From NCBI GenBank assembly GCA_030442035.1, contig JAUJEA010000003.1, forward strand, positions 620,001 to 684,000: a stretch of 64,000 bases of DNA, in the 5' to 3' direction. The stretch comes from Splendidivirga corallicola (GTDB taxonomy: Bacteria > Bacteroidota > Bacteroidia > Cytophagales > Cyclobacteriaceae). The position numbers and the translations under genes were made by a program. This document shows positions 26,911 to 34,803 of the stretch, in pieces (position 1 is the first letter of the stretch; each line of letters begins with the position of its first letter). The notes beneath the pieces are model-generated. The model did no database searches, was not told where the DNA came from, and was given only the letters and a program-made list of their open reading frames with translations.

Positions 26911-27501
26911 ATGGCAAAAAAGATAATATACCTTATCGGTATAGGTGCTTTGTGTTATGGTTGCGCCATACAAAAAACTCAATATTCAAAAAGCGATTTC
27001 TTCAATCAAAATGTTGAAATACTTACCAACAATTATCAACTAGAGTATCCTCCAGGGCACCAATTATATAATAACAATTTGGTAGGCAATTCCAGTCATA
27101 TTGACGATCGGGACAAGGTAAAGTATCTTAGACCAATATCGGCCGAAAGTTTCCAAAATAATGTTAATCAAACATTATGGAGACGATTTCGCCTGATAAA
27201 AAATGAAAATTTAAGCACAACAAATGCCAGTCGTATTCAAGAACAACACACTTATGACAATCGAACCAGTGTAAAACCAAATCCGTTTAACGGCTTTGCC
27301 GTTTTAGAATTCAGAAATGAAAAACAACAAAAACACATATTGATCATCTATGATCTGGCGGGACATGTATTAAAGCGATATGAAAACATAACGGCAAACA
27401 AGGTTCCTCTGGAAAGAAAAAATCTGGATTCAGGGATTTATTTCTATGAATTGAAAAATGAAAATTCAGTGGTAGCTAATGGAAAGATCATTGTCGATTG
27501 A
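26911..27501 (+). CDS. Lipobox protein with a T9SS-like C-terminal domain
   Basis: 196 residues. The N-terminus has a lipobox-like signal (IGIGALCYGC, Cys18). The middle, about residues 20-115, is Asn/Gln-rich, of no known family and probably disordered. From about 118 the sequence reads as a short type IX sorting domain: VKPNPFNGFAVLEFRN, then IIYDLAGHVLKRYE and LDSGIYFYELKNENSVVANGKIIVD. A lipidated N-terminus together with a sorting domain is unexpected, because T9SS cargo normally passes the periplasm free. Either the Cys is not lipidated, or the domain has another use. It lies 25 bp after the PorE-like gene, so the two are probably co-transcribed. Confidence 0.7.
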   Translation: MAKKIIYLIGIGALCYGCAIQKTQYSKSDFFNQNVEILTNNYQLEYPPGHQLYNNNLVGNSSHIDDRDKVKYLRPISAESFQNNVNQTLWRRFRLIKNENLSTTNASRIQEQHTYDNRTSVKPNPFNGFAVLEFRNEKQQKHILIIYDLAGHVLKRYENITANKVPLERKNLDSGIYFYELKNENSVVANGKIIVD

Positions 27502-27646
27502 AATTCATTCTGGGAATTTCTGTCATAACACCTTGAATTTTATTTTAGCTATCCAGTCTATCTAAATCGCCATTTAGTTCGAATTCCTAATTTCTTGAAA
27601 AGATTTCCAAGATTTGACGACTTATTCAGTTGGTGGTAGCTATGTT

Positions 27647-28786
27647 TTAATTAACATAGTCCAGCCACCATTCTTTTCTTGGATAATCTTCCTTACCTAA
27701 AATTATAGGTTCCCCGATTTTTGGTGTTGCCAGAGATACATTCAGTTCACTTGCCTTTTTAGCAACCCTTTCTATGGGATCGGTCCAATGGTGATGAGCC
27801 AATTTAAATGAACCCCAATGTATAGGAATGAGTAATTCACTCTTAACATCTTCCGCCGCCTGCGCTGTTTCTTCAGGGAACATATGGATGTATCTCCAAT
27901 CTTCATTATACTGCCCACATTCCATTAAAGACAAATCGAACGGTCCATACTTTTCGCCGATCTCTTTAAAGTGTGGGCCGTAGCCACTATCACCACTAAA
28001 GAAAATCCTTTCCTTTTCACCTAAAATCACCCAAGAGCACCAAAGTGTGGATCCTCGATCAAATAGTCCCCGGCCGGAGAAGTGTACTGCGGGTGTGCAG
28101 ACCAATTTGATATGATCAAAGTAGATGGTATCCCACCAGTCCAGTTCTTCTATTTTCTCACTTTCTACTTCCCAGGACACTAAATGACTACCTAATCCTA
28201 ATGGCACATAAAATTTACCCACCTTATCTTTTATTTTTTTTACGGATTCATAATCCAGGTGATCATAATGATCATGAGAATATATGACCGCATCAATGAA
28301 GGGAAGCTTCTCAGTGAGTATAGGAAGCTCCGTCGTAAATCTTTTTGCAGCCGACAATGGCAACGGAGAAGCATAATCTCCTAACATGGGATCAATCAGT
28401 ATATTTTTACCATCCAACTGAAGCAAAAAAGTGGAGTGTCCAAACCAGGTCAGTTTGGTGATTCCCGCATTGTGATTGATGATCTCCAAAGAATCGATCT
28501 TTTCAGGCACAATTAGTTTCGATGGTTTTCCTTTTGGGTTTGGTTGAAAAAATTTCTTTATCGTTCCCCAGGTGTCTTCCGAAGAAGATACGGGAGCGGA
28601 CATATGAAATTTTCCATTCTTATATCGGCCTGTTTCCGAAAAACGCCTTTTTTGTTTATCCGTTGGAGAGTCTCCAAACTGAGGGCTAAGATTCAAGAAC
28701 AGTGTTCCGACAAGGAGAATTACTACTATGAGACCTCCTATCGTTATTCCTATCATTTTAATTGTTTTCTTTATCAGGTTCATCAT
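27647..28786 (-). CDS. MBL-fold metallo-hydrolase (NAPE-PLD/UlaG-like), membrane-anchored
   Basis: 379 residues with one N-terminal membrane helix (about 10-32: IGITIGGLIVVILLVGTLFLNL). The metallo-beta-lactamase fold is clear: WFGHSTFLLQLDGKNILIDPMLGDYASP, the zinc motif YSHDHYDHLDYESV, HFSGRGLFDRGSTLWCSW, FFSGDSGYGPHF (Asp ligand) and the final HWGSFKLAHHHWTDP. This layout is that of N-acylphosphatidylethanolamine phospholipase D-like and UlaG-like lactonases. The anchor would place the domain on the membrane, compatible with a lipid substrate, but that is inference. The start has two consecutive ATG codons; 28786 is taken. Single gene, followed on the upstream side by a dehydrogenase remnant on the same strand. 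Confidence 0.85.
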   Translation of the reverse strand: MMNLIKKTIKMIGITIGGLIVVILLVGTLFLNLSPQFGDSPTDKQKRRFSETGRYKNGKFHMSAPVSSSEDTWGTIKKFFQPNPKGKPSKLIVPEKIDSLEIINHNAGITKLTWFGHSTFLLQLDGKNILIDPMLGDYASPLPLSAAKRFTTELPILTEKLPFIDAVIYSHDHYDHLDYESVKKIKDKVGKFYVPLGLGSHLVSWEVESEKIEELDWWDTIYFDHIKLVCTPAVHFSGRGLFDRGSTLWCSWVILGEKERIFFSGDSGYGPHFKEIGEKYGPFDLSLMECGQYNEDWRYIHMFPEETAQAAEDVKSELLIPIHWGSFKLAHHHWTDPIERVAKKASELNVSLATPKIGEPIILGKEDYPRKEWWLDYVN

Positions 28787-28844
28787 TTAAAGTGGGCTAA
28801 ATCCTATCCTGCTAAGGGATTATGGTTGCTATATTTAAATTGAA

Positions 28845-28967
28845 TTATTTATACTTGGGCATTGCCACGGTGTACAACATATTAAAAATGTGCCTTTTCT
28901 GAAACAGCCTGACAGTCAATCTTCCATAATCTGAGGAAGCGCCTGTCATTAAAATTGTCTTTTGCAT
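28845..28967 (-). pseudogene. Short-chain dehydrogenase remnant (N-terminal part only)
   Basis: Forty codons from an ATG at 28967. The first 24 are an almost perfect start of a classical short-chain dehydrogenase/reductase: QKTILMTGASSDYGRLTVRLFQK, where TGASSGxG is the NAD(P)-binding loop, here with the last conserved Gly retained and an Asp-Tyr in place of Gly-Phe/Ile. After LFQK the sequence loses all similarity and stops. The remaining 200 or so residues, including the YxxxK catalytic site, are absent from the DNA between this and the metallo-hydrolase gene. It is best explained by a deletion that removed most of the gene. Confidence 0.7.
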
Positions 28968-29483
28968 TGTCTTTTTTTGAATGATCGATGACACAAATTT
29001 ATCCATACGTTAATCAATAGAAGTTACACAAATCACAGATTCTTGTATTCTTTTTACTGATTTTGGGCTGTTTATCAATATAATATGATTTCTGGTCATT
29101 TAATTTCAATGGTGTTGTCTTCTTTCATATTTATATTCAATGATCATAATGATAAATCTCAGCTTGAAATATCTTCTTTTGATTATCCCAATCCTAGAAA
29201 TTACAGTCAATAGATAAAATGCTGGAATAAAGTTAGATGTTTTTGTTTGTTGTATATGTGCTAAAGAAAGTATTCGTTTTATCGGAATTTTTATAAAAAT
29301 CGACACGACAAACTATGTAAAATTGGTTTTTAAGCCCCTGGCTAACCATTTTATTGATATTGACGTTAAAAAATCATGTAGATAAGTTTGTGAATAATTG
29401 TTTGTAAATTGCTCATAAATCACATTTATTTGTAATAAGTCGACTTGGTTGATTCCGCTTGAGTCTATCGAGCCGCGAAAAGT
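28968..29483. other. 515-bp AT-rich region without recognised gene
   Basis: No ORF of note beyond a 66-codon minus-strand frame at 29106-29306, which is AT-driven and lacks protein character. The stretch near 29440-29480 (around GTCGACTTGGTTGATTCCGC) looked faintly like a tRNA 3' half but no cloverleaf could be built. It adjoins a terminator hairpin. Confidence 0.35.
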
Positions 29484-29510
29484 CCTCAGTTATTGAACTG
29501 GGGTTTTTTT
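29484..29510. terminator. Bidirectional terminator next to the DUF3800 gene
   Basis: An 8-bp stem (CCTCAGTT with AACTGGGG, one G-T pair, loop ATTG) is followed on the plus side by seven T. On the minus side, just after the DUF3800 stop codon, it is followed by ACTTTT. No plus-strand gene reaches it, so the strong plus orientation may be a relic of a lost gene. Confidence 0.65.
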
Positions 29511-30258
29511 ATCTTCTGACAATTCCAAAATCATCAGCTTTTGAAGCTTCTTTTAATAAAATTGGCTCAAACCTTGTAAACATTTTCTCAATTCCAAACT
29601 TTTTAAGGCTACCCTTAGGATATTCTTTTCTGTAAAGCAAATGAGCGATTACGTCTACTGTTTGTATAAAATAAGATTGATGAGAACTTCTCTGAAAAAT
29701 ATCTTCAATAATGTTATCGACTGGAGCATTATAATAGCCATCCGAATAATGTGAATTTACTGGATTATATACTCTCATTTTTCTTAATAACTGCATTATG
29801 ATGTTGGCATCAGTATCATCAGCAACTATTATTCCTTTATCCTTAACATTCTTTTTTAAGTAAATATCATAACGTTGAATCAATCTTGCCCAAGCTGTAG
29901 TTTGCAATTTAGTAGCATCATTGAAATCTGAAGTTTTAAAGCATATATTAATAATTTTAACATTATTGAATATTATAGGTATTTGTCCACAATAATCTCT
30001 CAAAATATTTATTCTATCCGTTTTACGAATATCCCTATATTCGTCAATTGATTTGATTCTTATTAATTCTGAAGCGTGAATTTCAGTTCTTTGATTTAGA
30101 CCATATTTTTCCTTGAGTGACTTTCTGAAGGTTTTTAATCTATTTAAATATTCTTTCCATTCATCTTCATGAATAATCAGGCTGGTTAAAATAAAGTGAG
30201 GAGAGCTATATTGATCTATTCCAGGATCCCCACTTTCATCTACGTACATTATGTGCAT
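29509..30258 (-). CDS. DUF3800 domain protein
   Basis: 249 residues. The family hallmark is at the start, MYVDESGDPGIDQYSSPHFILTSLIIHE, where the acidic DESG motif belongs to an RNase H-like fold. A second acidic motif follows in GIIVADDTDANIIMQLL near residue 142, and a third candidate lies in QTVDVIAHLLYRKE. DUF3800 proteins are scattered among accessory genes, prophages and defence islands and are suspected nucleases; no function is established. Codon 1 could also be the Met three codons later. AT-rich compared with its neighbours, which suggests recent acquisition. It is flanked by a dehydrogenase remnant and a SLOG-family gene. Confidence 0.82.
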   Translation of the reverse strand: MHIMYVDESGDPGIDQYSSPHFILTSLIIHEDEWKEYLNRLKTFRKSLKEKYGLNQRTEIHASELIRIKSIDEYRDIRKTDRINILRDYCGQIPIIFNNVKIINICFKTSDFNDATKLQTTAWARLIQRYDIYLKKNVKDKGIIVADDTDANIIMQLLRKMRVYNPVNSHYSDGYYNAPVDNIIEDIFQRSSHQSYFIQTVDVIAHLLYRKEYPKGSLKKFGIEKMFTRFEPILLKEASKADDFGIVRR

Positions 30259-30406
30259 ATAAAAATTTAGTTAAAAGCTGGTCGTCAGTCTCTGGTTGAA
30301 ATTGATTCGTGCGAAAAATAGGTTTTTATTTTGACCTCCAAAATTCCATAATAGAGCAGACTCAATTATTCCACCTTTTAGCTCAAAATTCCTATTGAGC
30401 TTTCTG

Positions 30407-30922
30407 CTAAAACACTTCAATCAAAGTCTCATAAGTAGTAGCAAAAATACCGGGTACTACGTTCTCACTCGGTCCTGCAACATTAAGCACTATTGGGTTG
30501 ATAATATCAAGCCAATCCTCAATTTTTCTTTTGCAATCAGAATCGAAAGGGTCACAAAGCAGTACCGGCTTGTTCATTTTTAGGCAACAGGTTTTTGTCC
30601 ACACTGTCCCTTGATCTTCAATTTGCATATCCTTTGGTTCAAAGATCAAAGTTGCATCAGCATCTCTGACATTCCATTCCGTCCGTAAAGACCGAGGAAT
30701 ATCCGGAGCGGATTCACTTTTTTCTCTCGGTGTTTCTTTCAAGGGATACTGACTGGGAATCCACCCATCTTCAGAAGCTCTGCCTGGTGGACACCAGCCG
30801 CCCACCTCAATCTCTAATTTCAAAGCTGCCTGAAGCGCCGCCCGATCAACCCCTGTTTGTCCTCCTGATATTATTTTTTCCGGTTTTCCTTTCCAGTCCA
30901 TCTTTTTGGAATTCCACTTCAA
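30407..30922 (-). CDS. Circularly permuted YpsA-like SLOG protein (putative molybdenum carrier family)
   Basis: 171 residues. The N-terminal nucleotide-binding motif is KIISGGQTGVDRAALQAALKL, followed by GGWCPPGRASEDGWIPSQYPLKETP. Further conserved parts are RTEWNVRDADATLIFEP and KPVLLCDP. This matches the family annotated as putative molybdenum carrier (PF12694), a circularly permuted branch of the YpsA/SLOG superfamily. SLOG domains are thought to sense or process nucleotide-derived ligands in immunity and stress; the molybdenum name comes from one structure and is weak evidence of function. It sits next to a DUF3800 gene on the same strand, 148 bp apart. A physiological role cannot be assigned from sequence. 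Confidence 0.82.
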   Translation of the reverse strand: MKWNSKKMDWKGKPEKIISGGQTGVDRAALQAALKLEIEVGGWCPPGRASEDGWIPSQYPLKETPREKSESAPDIPRSLRTEWNVRDADATLIFEPKDMQIEDQGTVWTKTCCLKMNKPVLLCDPFDSDCKRKIEDWLDIINPIVLNVAGPSENVVPGIFATTYETLIEVF

Positions 30923-30965
30923 AGAATAGCCTCCGTTAAAGAATTACTTCGAGTTTTATTGAGCG

Positions 30966-31427
30966 TTAATCTTCCATTCTAATGTACTTTTCAACAATAT
31001 GCCGTTTTATGTTGGCTTCTTTTACTTCTTCCAATCCATATTGAATAAGGGTATCTCCTTTGATTTCCACTGTAAATGGAAAATTGTGGCCCCTAATTGC
31101 CTCCACTGAGGTATACTCCAATGTTTCAATATATTTATTATCACCTTCCAACCGATAACGGCCTCCTCCTCCGTAAAAACCACTTATGTCTTGATAATCC
31201 TGGTTAAAAAATGCAAAATGACTTTCATTTATGATCTTGATAAAATCGGATTTGGTCAAGTCCTTGATTTGAATCGAATCATTTTCACGAATTTCACCAT
31301 AAACCATTTTCCAGGTTCCCATCAATTGATTGGACACATCGGGACGTGATGTTTCAGATTTTTTTTCTTCCTCATTACAAGCGACAAATACTAATGCGAA
31401 GCATAACATGATTAATAGCCTTTTCAT
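30966..31427 (-). CDS. Lipocalin-like lipoprotein
   Basis: 153 residues with a lipobox (ALVFVAC, Cys17) followed by a polar linker. The rest (NQLMGTWKMVYGEI..., then alternating strands such as FAFFNQDYQDISGFYGGGGRYRLEGDNKYIETLEY and VEIKGDTLIQYGLEE) has the start and rhythm of lipocalin-like domains of the DUF4488/META-like kind common in Bacteroidota: GTWK at the first strand and repeated G-x-Y turns. Such domains are small periplasmic or surface barrels, mostly without known ligand. It ends 44 bp before the start of the SLOG gene, on the same strand, but co-transcription is unproven. Confidence 0.6.
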   Translation of the reverse strand: MKRLLIMLCFALVFVACNEEEKKSETSRPDVSNQLMGTWKMVYGEIRENDSIQIKDLTKSDFIKIINESHFAFFNQDYQDISGFYGGGGRYRLEGDNKYIETLEYTSVEAIRGHNFPFTVEIKGDTLIQYGLEEVKEANIKRHIVEKYIRMED

Positions 31428-31517
31428 AAATTTGGAGTTAAAGTAAGTTCGTGTTGAAGCTACAAATTACAATGCTTGCCGGCAAAGCCAAAAAAAATTA
31501 CGCTTTCCAAAATGGTT

Positions 31518-32354
31518 TTAATAGCCCGTGCAACGTCTCTTAAGCTCTTCAAATCGTATAGTCGCCAAGTCACTTGGTTCACCTTTTCTGCAAAATGCCA
31601 TTTTCGCCAGTTGTCTGTTTGGGTTTTCAATAATTAGCTTTCCATTAACTAGCTTTTGCTCTAGTGCTGCCAGGGCTTCTTTAAATCTTTTGTCTTTTTT
31701 TGCCATGTTATAATAGGACAATGTATGACAATAATAAAAGAGGTTGTATCTCAGAAATGGAAATTCACTTTGCATGAACAAACTTCCAATCCCAAAATGA
31801 CATGGCCCTAAGGGTCGCCTAATATCCCAATGATTCAGCAGGAATTCAACCGGCTTTTCAAGGCGAGGGTCCAGATTTAAATATTTTGTAAAGCGAAAAG
31901 CATCCAGCGCTTCTAATGTAGTACCGGGATTTGAGAGATCTGTATTAGAACTTTTGCCTAATTTCACTTTGTTACATCTCCAGCCTCCATCCAGGTGTTG
32001 GATATCAAATAAATATTCAAAGGTTTTTTGTAATCTCGAGTCCTCCTTGTATCCTAAGCAACATAATGCCCTCAAAGCTGCAATTGTATAACAAGGGAAC
32101 ATAGTACCTTGAGGAGCAATCTTAAACCTGCCATCCTCTCTCCAGGTTTTAAAAATTGTGTATGCTATTTCCTGAATTAGCTGCTCCTCTCTTGAAAATC
32201 CCAATTCCGAAAGCATGATGGCTACATCTCTGGTAGAGAATGGACTACCTTTACCAATCCTATTGTCCTTAGTGGTCCACAAACCCCCTCCAAGGTGGTT
32301 TTCTTTAGACATTATGTAATCTATGTCTTCTCTATATTTCTCCCTCACATTCAT
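31518..32354 (-). CDS. Terpenoid-cyclase/prenyltransferase-like alpha-toroid protein
   Basis: 278 residues made of helical pairs with the repeat pattern of prenyltransferase and squalene-cyclase toroids: FEYLFDIQHLDGGWRCNKVKLGKSSNTDLSNPGTTLEALDAF is the clearest repeat (GGW, then a following helix), and a similar pair lies in YIMSKENHLGGGLWTTKDNRIGKGSPFSTRDVAIML. No signal peptide and no DxDD or DCTAE motif of squalene cyclase is seen, so a cyclase reaction is unlikely. Related soluble toroids in bacteria are uncharacterised and could bind a long chain or a peptide. Monocistronic, with more than 90 bp on both sides. The fold call is fairly sure, the function open. Confidence 0.65.
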   Translation of the reverse strand: MNVREKYREDIDYIMSKENHLGGGLWTTKDNRIGKGSPFSTRDVAIMLSELGFSREEQLIQEIAYTIFKTWREDGRFKIAPQGTMFPCYTIAALRALCCLGYKEDSRLQKTFEYLFDIQHLDGGWRCNKVKLGKSSNTDLSNPGTTLEALDAFRFTKYLNLDPRLEKPVEFLLNHWDIRRPLGPCHFGIGSLFMQSEFPFLRYNLFYYCHTLSYYNMAKKDKRFKEALAALEQKLVNGKLIIENPNRQLAKMAFCRKGEPSDLATIRFEELKRRCTGY

Positions 32355-32598
32355 TATATGGATTACTTATTCAAGAAATAAATGTAACCTCCTTATTTCT
32401 CGAATTCAACCAATAATGTTAATTAAAGTGAAATAGCCGGTCATAAATTTTGAGGCTCTCCAATAAGTATTTAAAAAAAATAATTATGATTTCAATGGAG
32501 GGATTAATTACAAATCAAACAACAGAATATGTAATTCGTCATTCGAAATTTGTAATTCTCCTTAGAGATTCAAGCTGATTGAATAAGTGATAACGTAA

Positions 32599-33072
32599 TT
32601 ATTTGATATAACCCTTTCTTTTTAAAATCGTTTCCACAAACTTTCTTTCATTGTCCGTATTAAAAATTCTGAAGGGTAAATGGATCAACTGAGCTTTTGA
32701 CACAATCAAAAGAATATAGTTTTTGCCAACTTTGGCCCTTTTAATATTATCCCATTTAATGGGCATTCCTTGTTTCGTATTGAGTTTTATCAGGACTTGC
32801 TGGCTATTGATTTCATAACTTAACTTTTCAAACAATACCTTGCTTTGCTCCATTTGTGTGACCCCCGTGAACTGAATCAACCAAAACAGCAGATAAAGAA
32901 CCAGGGCAATAAGTGCACCTGTAATCCACCAGTGAGAAGGAATAATAAGGTAGCCACAGCCTATGGCAATGGCAATGAGAAATACCCACCATTGTTGCTT
33001 TAATACATTTGCCAAAGCCAATTTAATATAGGTTCCTGTTTCTAGTTTATATTTCCTTGTTCTAACGTTCAT
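32599..33072 (-). CDS. YcxB-like two-helix membrane protein
   Basis: 157 residues. After a short polar start come two adjacent membrane helices (about 27-44 WWVFLIAIAIGCGYLIIP and 48-68 WITGALIALVLYLLFWLIQF). A cytoplasmic strand-rich domain then follows: LSYEINSQQVLIKLNTKQGMPIKWDNIKRAKVGKNYILLIVSKAQLIHLPFRIF. The helix pair followed by a small PH-like sheet and the PFRxF box is the plan of YcxB/DUF-type bacterial PH proteins. Their role is unknown. The start ATG yields MNVRTRKYKLETGTYIKLAL. It is 130 bp upstream of the nadC end on the same strand but has room for its own promoter. Confidence 0.6.
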   Translation of the reverse strand: MNVRTRKYKLETGTYIKLALANVLKQQWWVFLIAIAIGCGYLIIPSHWWITGALIALVLYLLFWLIQFTGVTQMEQSKVLFEKLSYEINSQQVLIKLNTKQGMPIKWDNIKRAKVGKNYILLIVSKAQLIHLPFRIFNTDNERKFVETILKRKGYIK

Positions 33073-33202
33073 CTTTAATAATCTGTATTCGCTTTATGAA
33101 ATCAACTGCAAAAATATAATTTTAAATCTGAAACTTAAGTGAAGGGAGCAATTAATAATGCGTGATGCATCATTAGCATTGGGAACCGGGATTTCCCATG
33201 GA

Positions 33203-34066
33203 TTACTTCTTCTTTGCTTTGAGACTTATATCCATGCTTTTGATGGAATGCGTCAGAGCTCCAACGGAAATGAAGTCCACGCCTGTTTCGGCCACCTCTG
33301 TGATGGTTTCTTCTGTGATTCCACCGGAAGCCTCTGTTTCACATCGACCGTTGATCAATGCAACTGCTTCGCGCATGATTTCAACTGACATGTTATCAAG
33401 CATGATCCGATGGATATTATTATGCTGAAGAACCTGCTTTATTTCTTCCAGGTTTCTGGTTTCAACTTCCATTTTCAGATCAAGGCCCTTTTGATCCAGG
33501 TATTTTTGAGTAGAAGTGATCGCCTTGTCAATGCCACCGGCAAAATCAATATGATTGTCTTTTAACATGATCATGTCATATAAACCAAACCGATGATTTA
33601 TTCCTCCTCCGATAGCCACTGCCCATTTTTCCATGAGCCGGAAATTTGGTGTGGTCTTTCGCGTATCCAAAAGCCGGGCCTTCGTATGTTTGATCAGGTT
33701 GGTTAAGTGCCTGGTATAGGTGGCGATACCACTCATTCGTTGCAAACAGTTGAGCGCCAGCCTTTCCGCACTTAGAATTGATATTGCTCTTCCGGAGACC
33801 ATCAGACCTCGATCTCCAATAGATACTTGCTGGCCATCTTTAAGCAACAATTCAACTTTTAGTGTTGGATCAACGGCATGAAATATTCTCTTAGCCATTT
33901 CCAGGCCAGCCAAGATACCGTTTCCTTTTATAATTAATTCAGCTTCATTGACAGCGGTTTCAGGAATCGAGGAAAGTGAGGAATGATCTCCATCGCCAAT
34001 ATCTTCTGCTAGTGCAGCTTGTATGAATTGATCGATTTTGTCTTCTGTAAGATAGGTTAATTTCAC
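33203..34066 (-). CDS. nadC: Nicotinate-nucleotide pyrophosphorylase (carboxylating)
   Basis: Converts quinolinate and PRPP to nicotinate mononucleotide in NAD synthesis. 287 residues from a GTG start, preferred because the longer frame (to 34102) would begin inside the terminator of the upstream gene and span the -7 promoter. Signature motifs: AEDIGDGDHSS at the N-terminus, ERLALNCLQRMSGIATYT, LLDTRKTTPNFRLMEKWAVAIGGGINHRFGLYDMIMLKDNHI, MEVETRNLEEI, IMLDNMSVE and EASGGITEE. All active-site basic residues (RKTTP, HR, KDNH) are in place. In Bacteroidota this gene is regularly next to DUF4783, as here. No nadA or nadB in the window. Confidence 0.95.
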   Translation of the reverse strand: MKLTYLTEDKIDQFIQAALAEDIGDGDHSSLSSIPETAVNEAELIIKGNGILAGLEMAKRIFHAVDPTLKVELLLKDGQQVSIGDRGLMVSGRAISILSAERLALNCLQRMSGIATYTRHLTNLIKHTKARLLDTRKTTPNFRLMEKWAVAIGGGINHRFGLYDMIMLKDNHIDFAGGIDKAITSTQKYLDQKGLDLKMEVETRNLEEIKQVLQHNNIHRIMLDNMSVEIMREAVALINGRCETEASGGITEETITEVAETGVDFISVGALTHSIKSMDISLKAKKK

Positions 34067-34070
34067 GCAG

Positions 34071-34078
34071 CAAAAATA
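34071..34078 (-). promoter_or_regulatory. -7 element (TATTTTTG) of nadC
   Basis: A TAnnTTTG match on the minus strand, 4 bp upstream of the GTG start of nadC and just after the T run of the preceding terminator. The transcript would have almost no leader. No -33 box was found. Confidence 0.45.
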
Positions 34079-34107
34079 TAAAAAGGCGATGAATTTCTTC
34101 ACCGCCT
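34079..34107 (-). terminator. Terminator of the DUF4783 gene
   Basis: On the minus strand a 10-bp stem (AGGCGGTGAA with TTCATCGCCT, one G-T pair, loop GAAA) is followed by T residues. It starts 30 bp after the DUF4783 stop. It separates that gene from the nadC promoter. Confidence 0.8.
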
Positions 34108-34137
34108 CTTCGTTATTGTGTCTTACTAATCTATTCT

Positions 34138-34548
34138 TTATTCCTTTGTGAAATCCAGATTGTATATCAAATACTGACTGTTGAACTTCTTCGATCTTAA
34201 CACCACTCTGAAAGTACCTGCTTTATGAGAGTATTTTCCAATGGCATACTTGAGACCGTCTTTAGAAGCTCCTTTGTGAATATACTGGAAATCCGAAGGA
34301 GGGTATTTCTTAAAGAAATCTTTCAGAACAAATTCTGCTTGTGTTTTGCTGTAACTTGATTGATCCCCATTAATAACAAGATCAATCCTGGAATTAAGGT
34401 GCTTCACAAGTTCTTTTGAACTACCAGTTTTAATGGCTGCCCTTACTTCGTTCAATACATCTCCCTGCTCCTTCGTATTCACATCATTTTGTGCGAAGCA
34501 AAGCAATGAGAACATAAAAGCTAATCCTACTAATTTAACCTTGATCAT
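34138..34548 (-). CDS. DUF4783 exported protein
   Basis: 136 residues with a signal peptide (VGLAFMFSLLCFAQ, cleavage after FA or AQ). The mature domain matches DUF4783, an NTF2-like fold: VLNEVRAAIKTGSSKELVKHLNSRIDLVINGDQSSYSKTQAEFVLKDFFKKYPP, then FQYIHKGASKDGLKYAIGKY and FRVVLRSKK. The cone-shaped fold may bind a small ligand but no function is known. Association with nadC on the same strand is common in the phylum. Here a terminator lies between them, so the two genes are probably not co-transcribed. Confidence 0.85.
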   Translation of the reverse strand: MIKVKLVGLAFMFSLLCFAQNDVNTKEQGDVLNEVRAAIKTGSSKELVKHLNSRIDLVINGDQSSYSKTQAEFVLKDFFKKYPPSDFQYIHKGASKDGLKYAIGKYSHKAGTFRVVLRSKKFNSQYLIYNLDFTKE

Positions 34549-34803
34549 AACGAAAAATTAAGTTCCAGAAAGTATTTCGCGAAAATTATGCCAATAAATA
34601 CTGCCTAATATCCTTACTTTGCAAAACTATCTGAAATAAGCAGATATTAACATTAATCGAATTAATATACTTACAAACGTAATTTTGATTTTGCATATTT
34701 TACCGACACATGGTTTAAATATAGAAATTATCGTTGAAACTATTGATTCAGATTCCAAAATATAACTTCAATTATATCAATATTATAAGCTATTTTTTTG
34801 AGC

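Noticed and set aside
29430..29490. tRNA-like 3' half before a terminator
   Set aside because: No acceptor stem or anticodon arm can be paired; only the T-arm-like GGTTGATTCC is suggestive.
30378..30400. AGCTCAA/TTGAGCT hairpin after the SLOG gene
   Set aside because: A 7-bp stem without a T run on the relevant strand; too weak to call a terminator.
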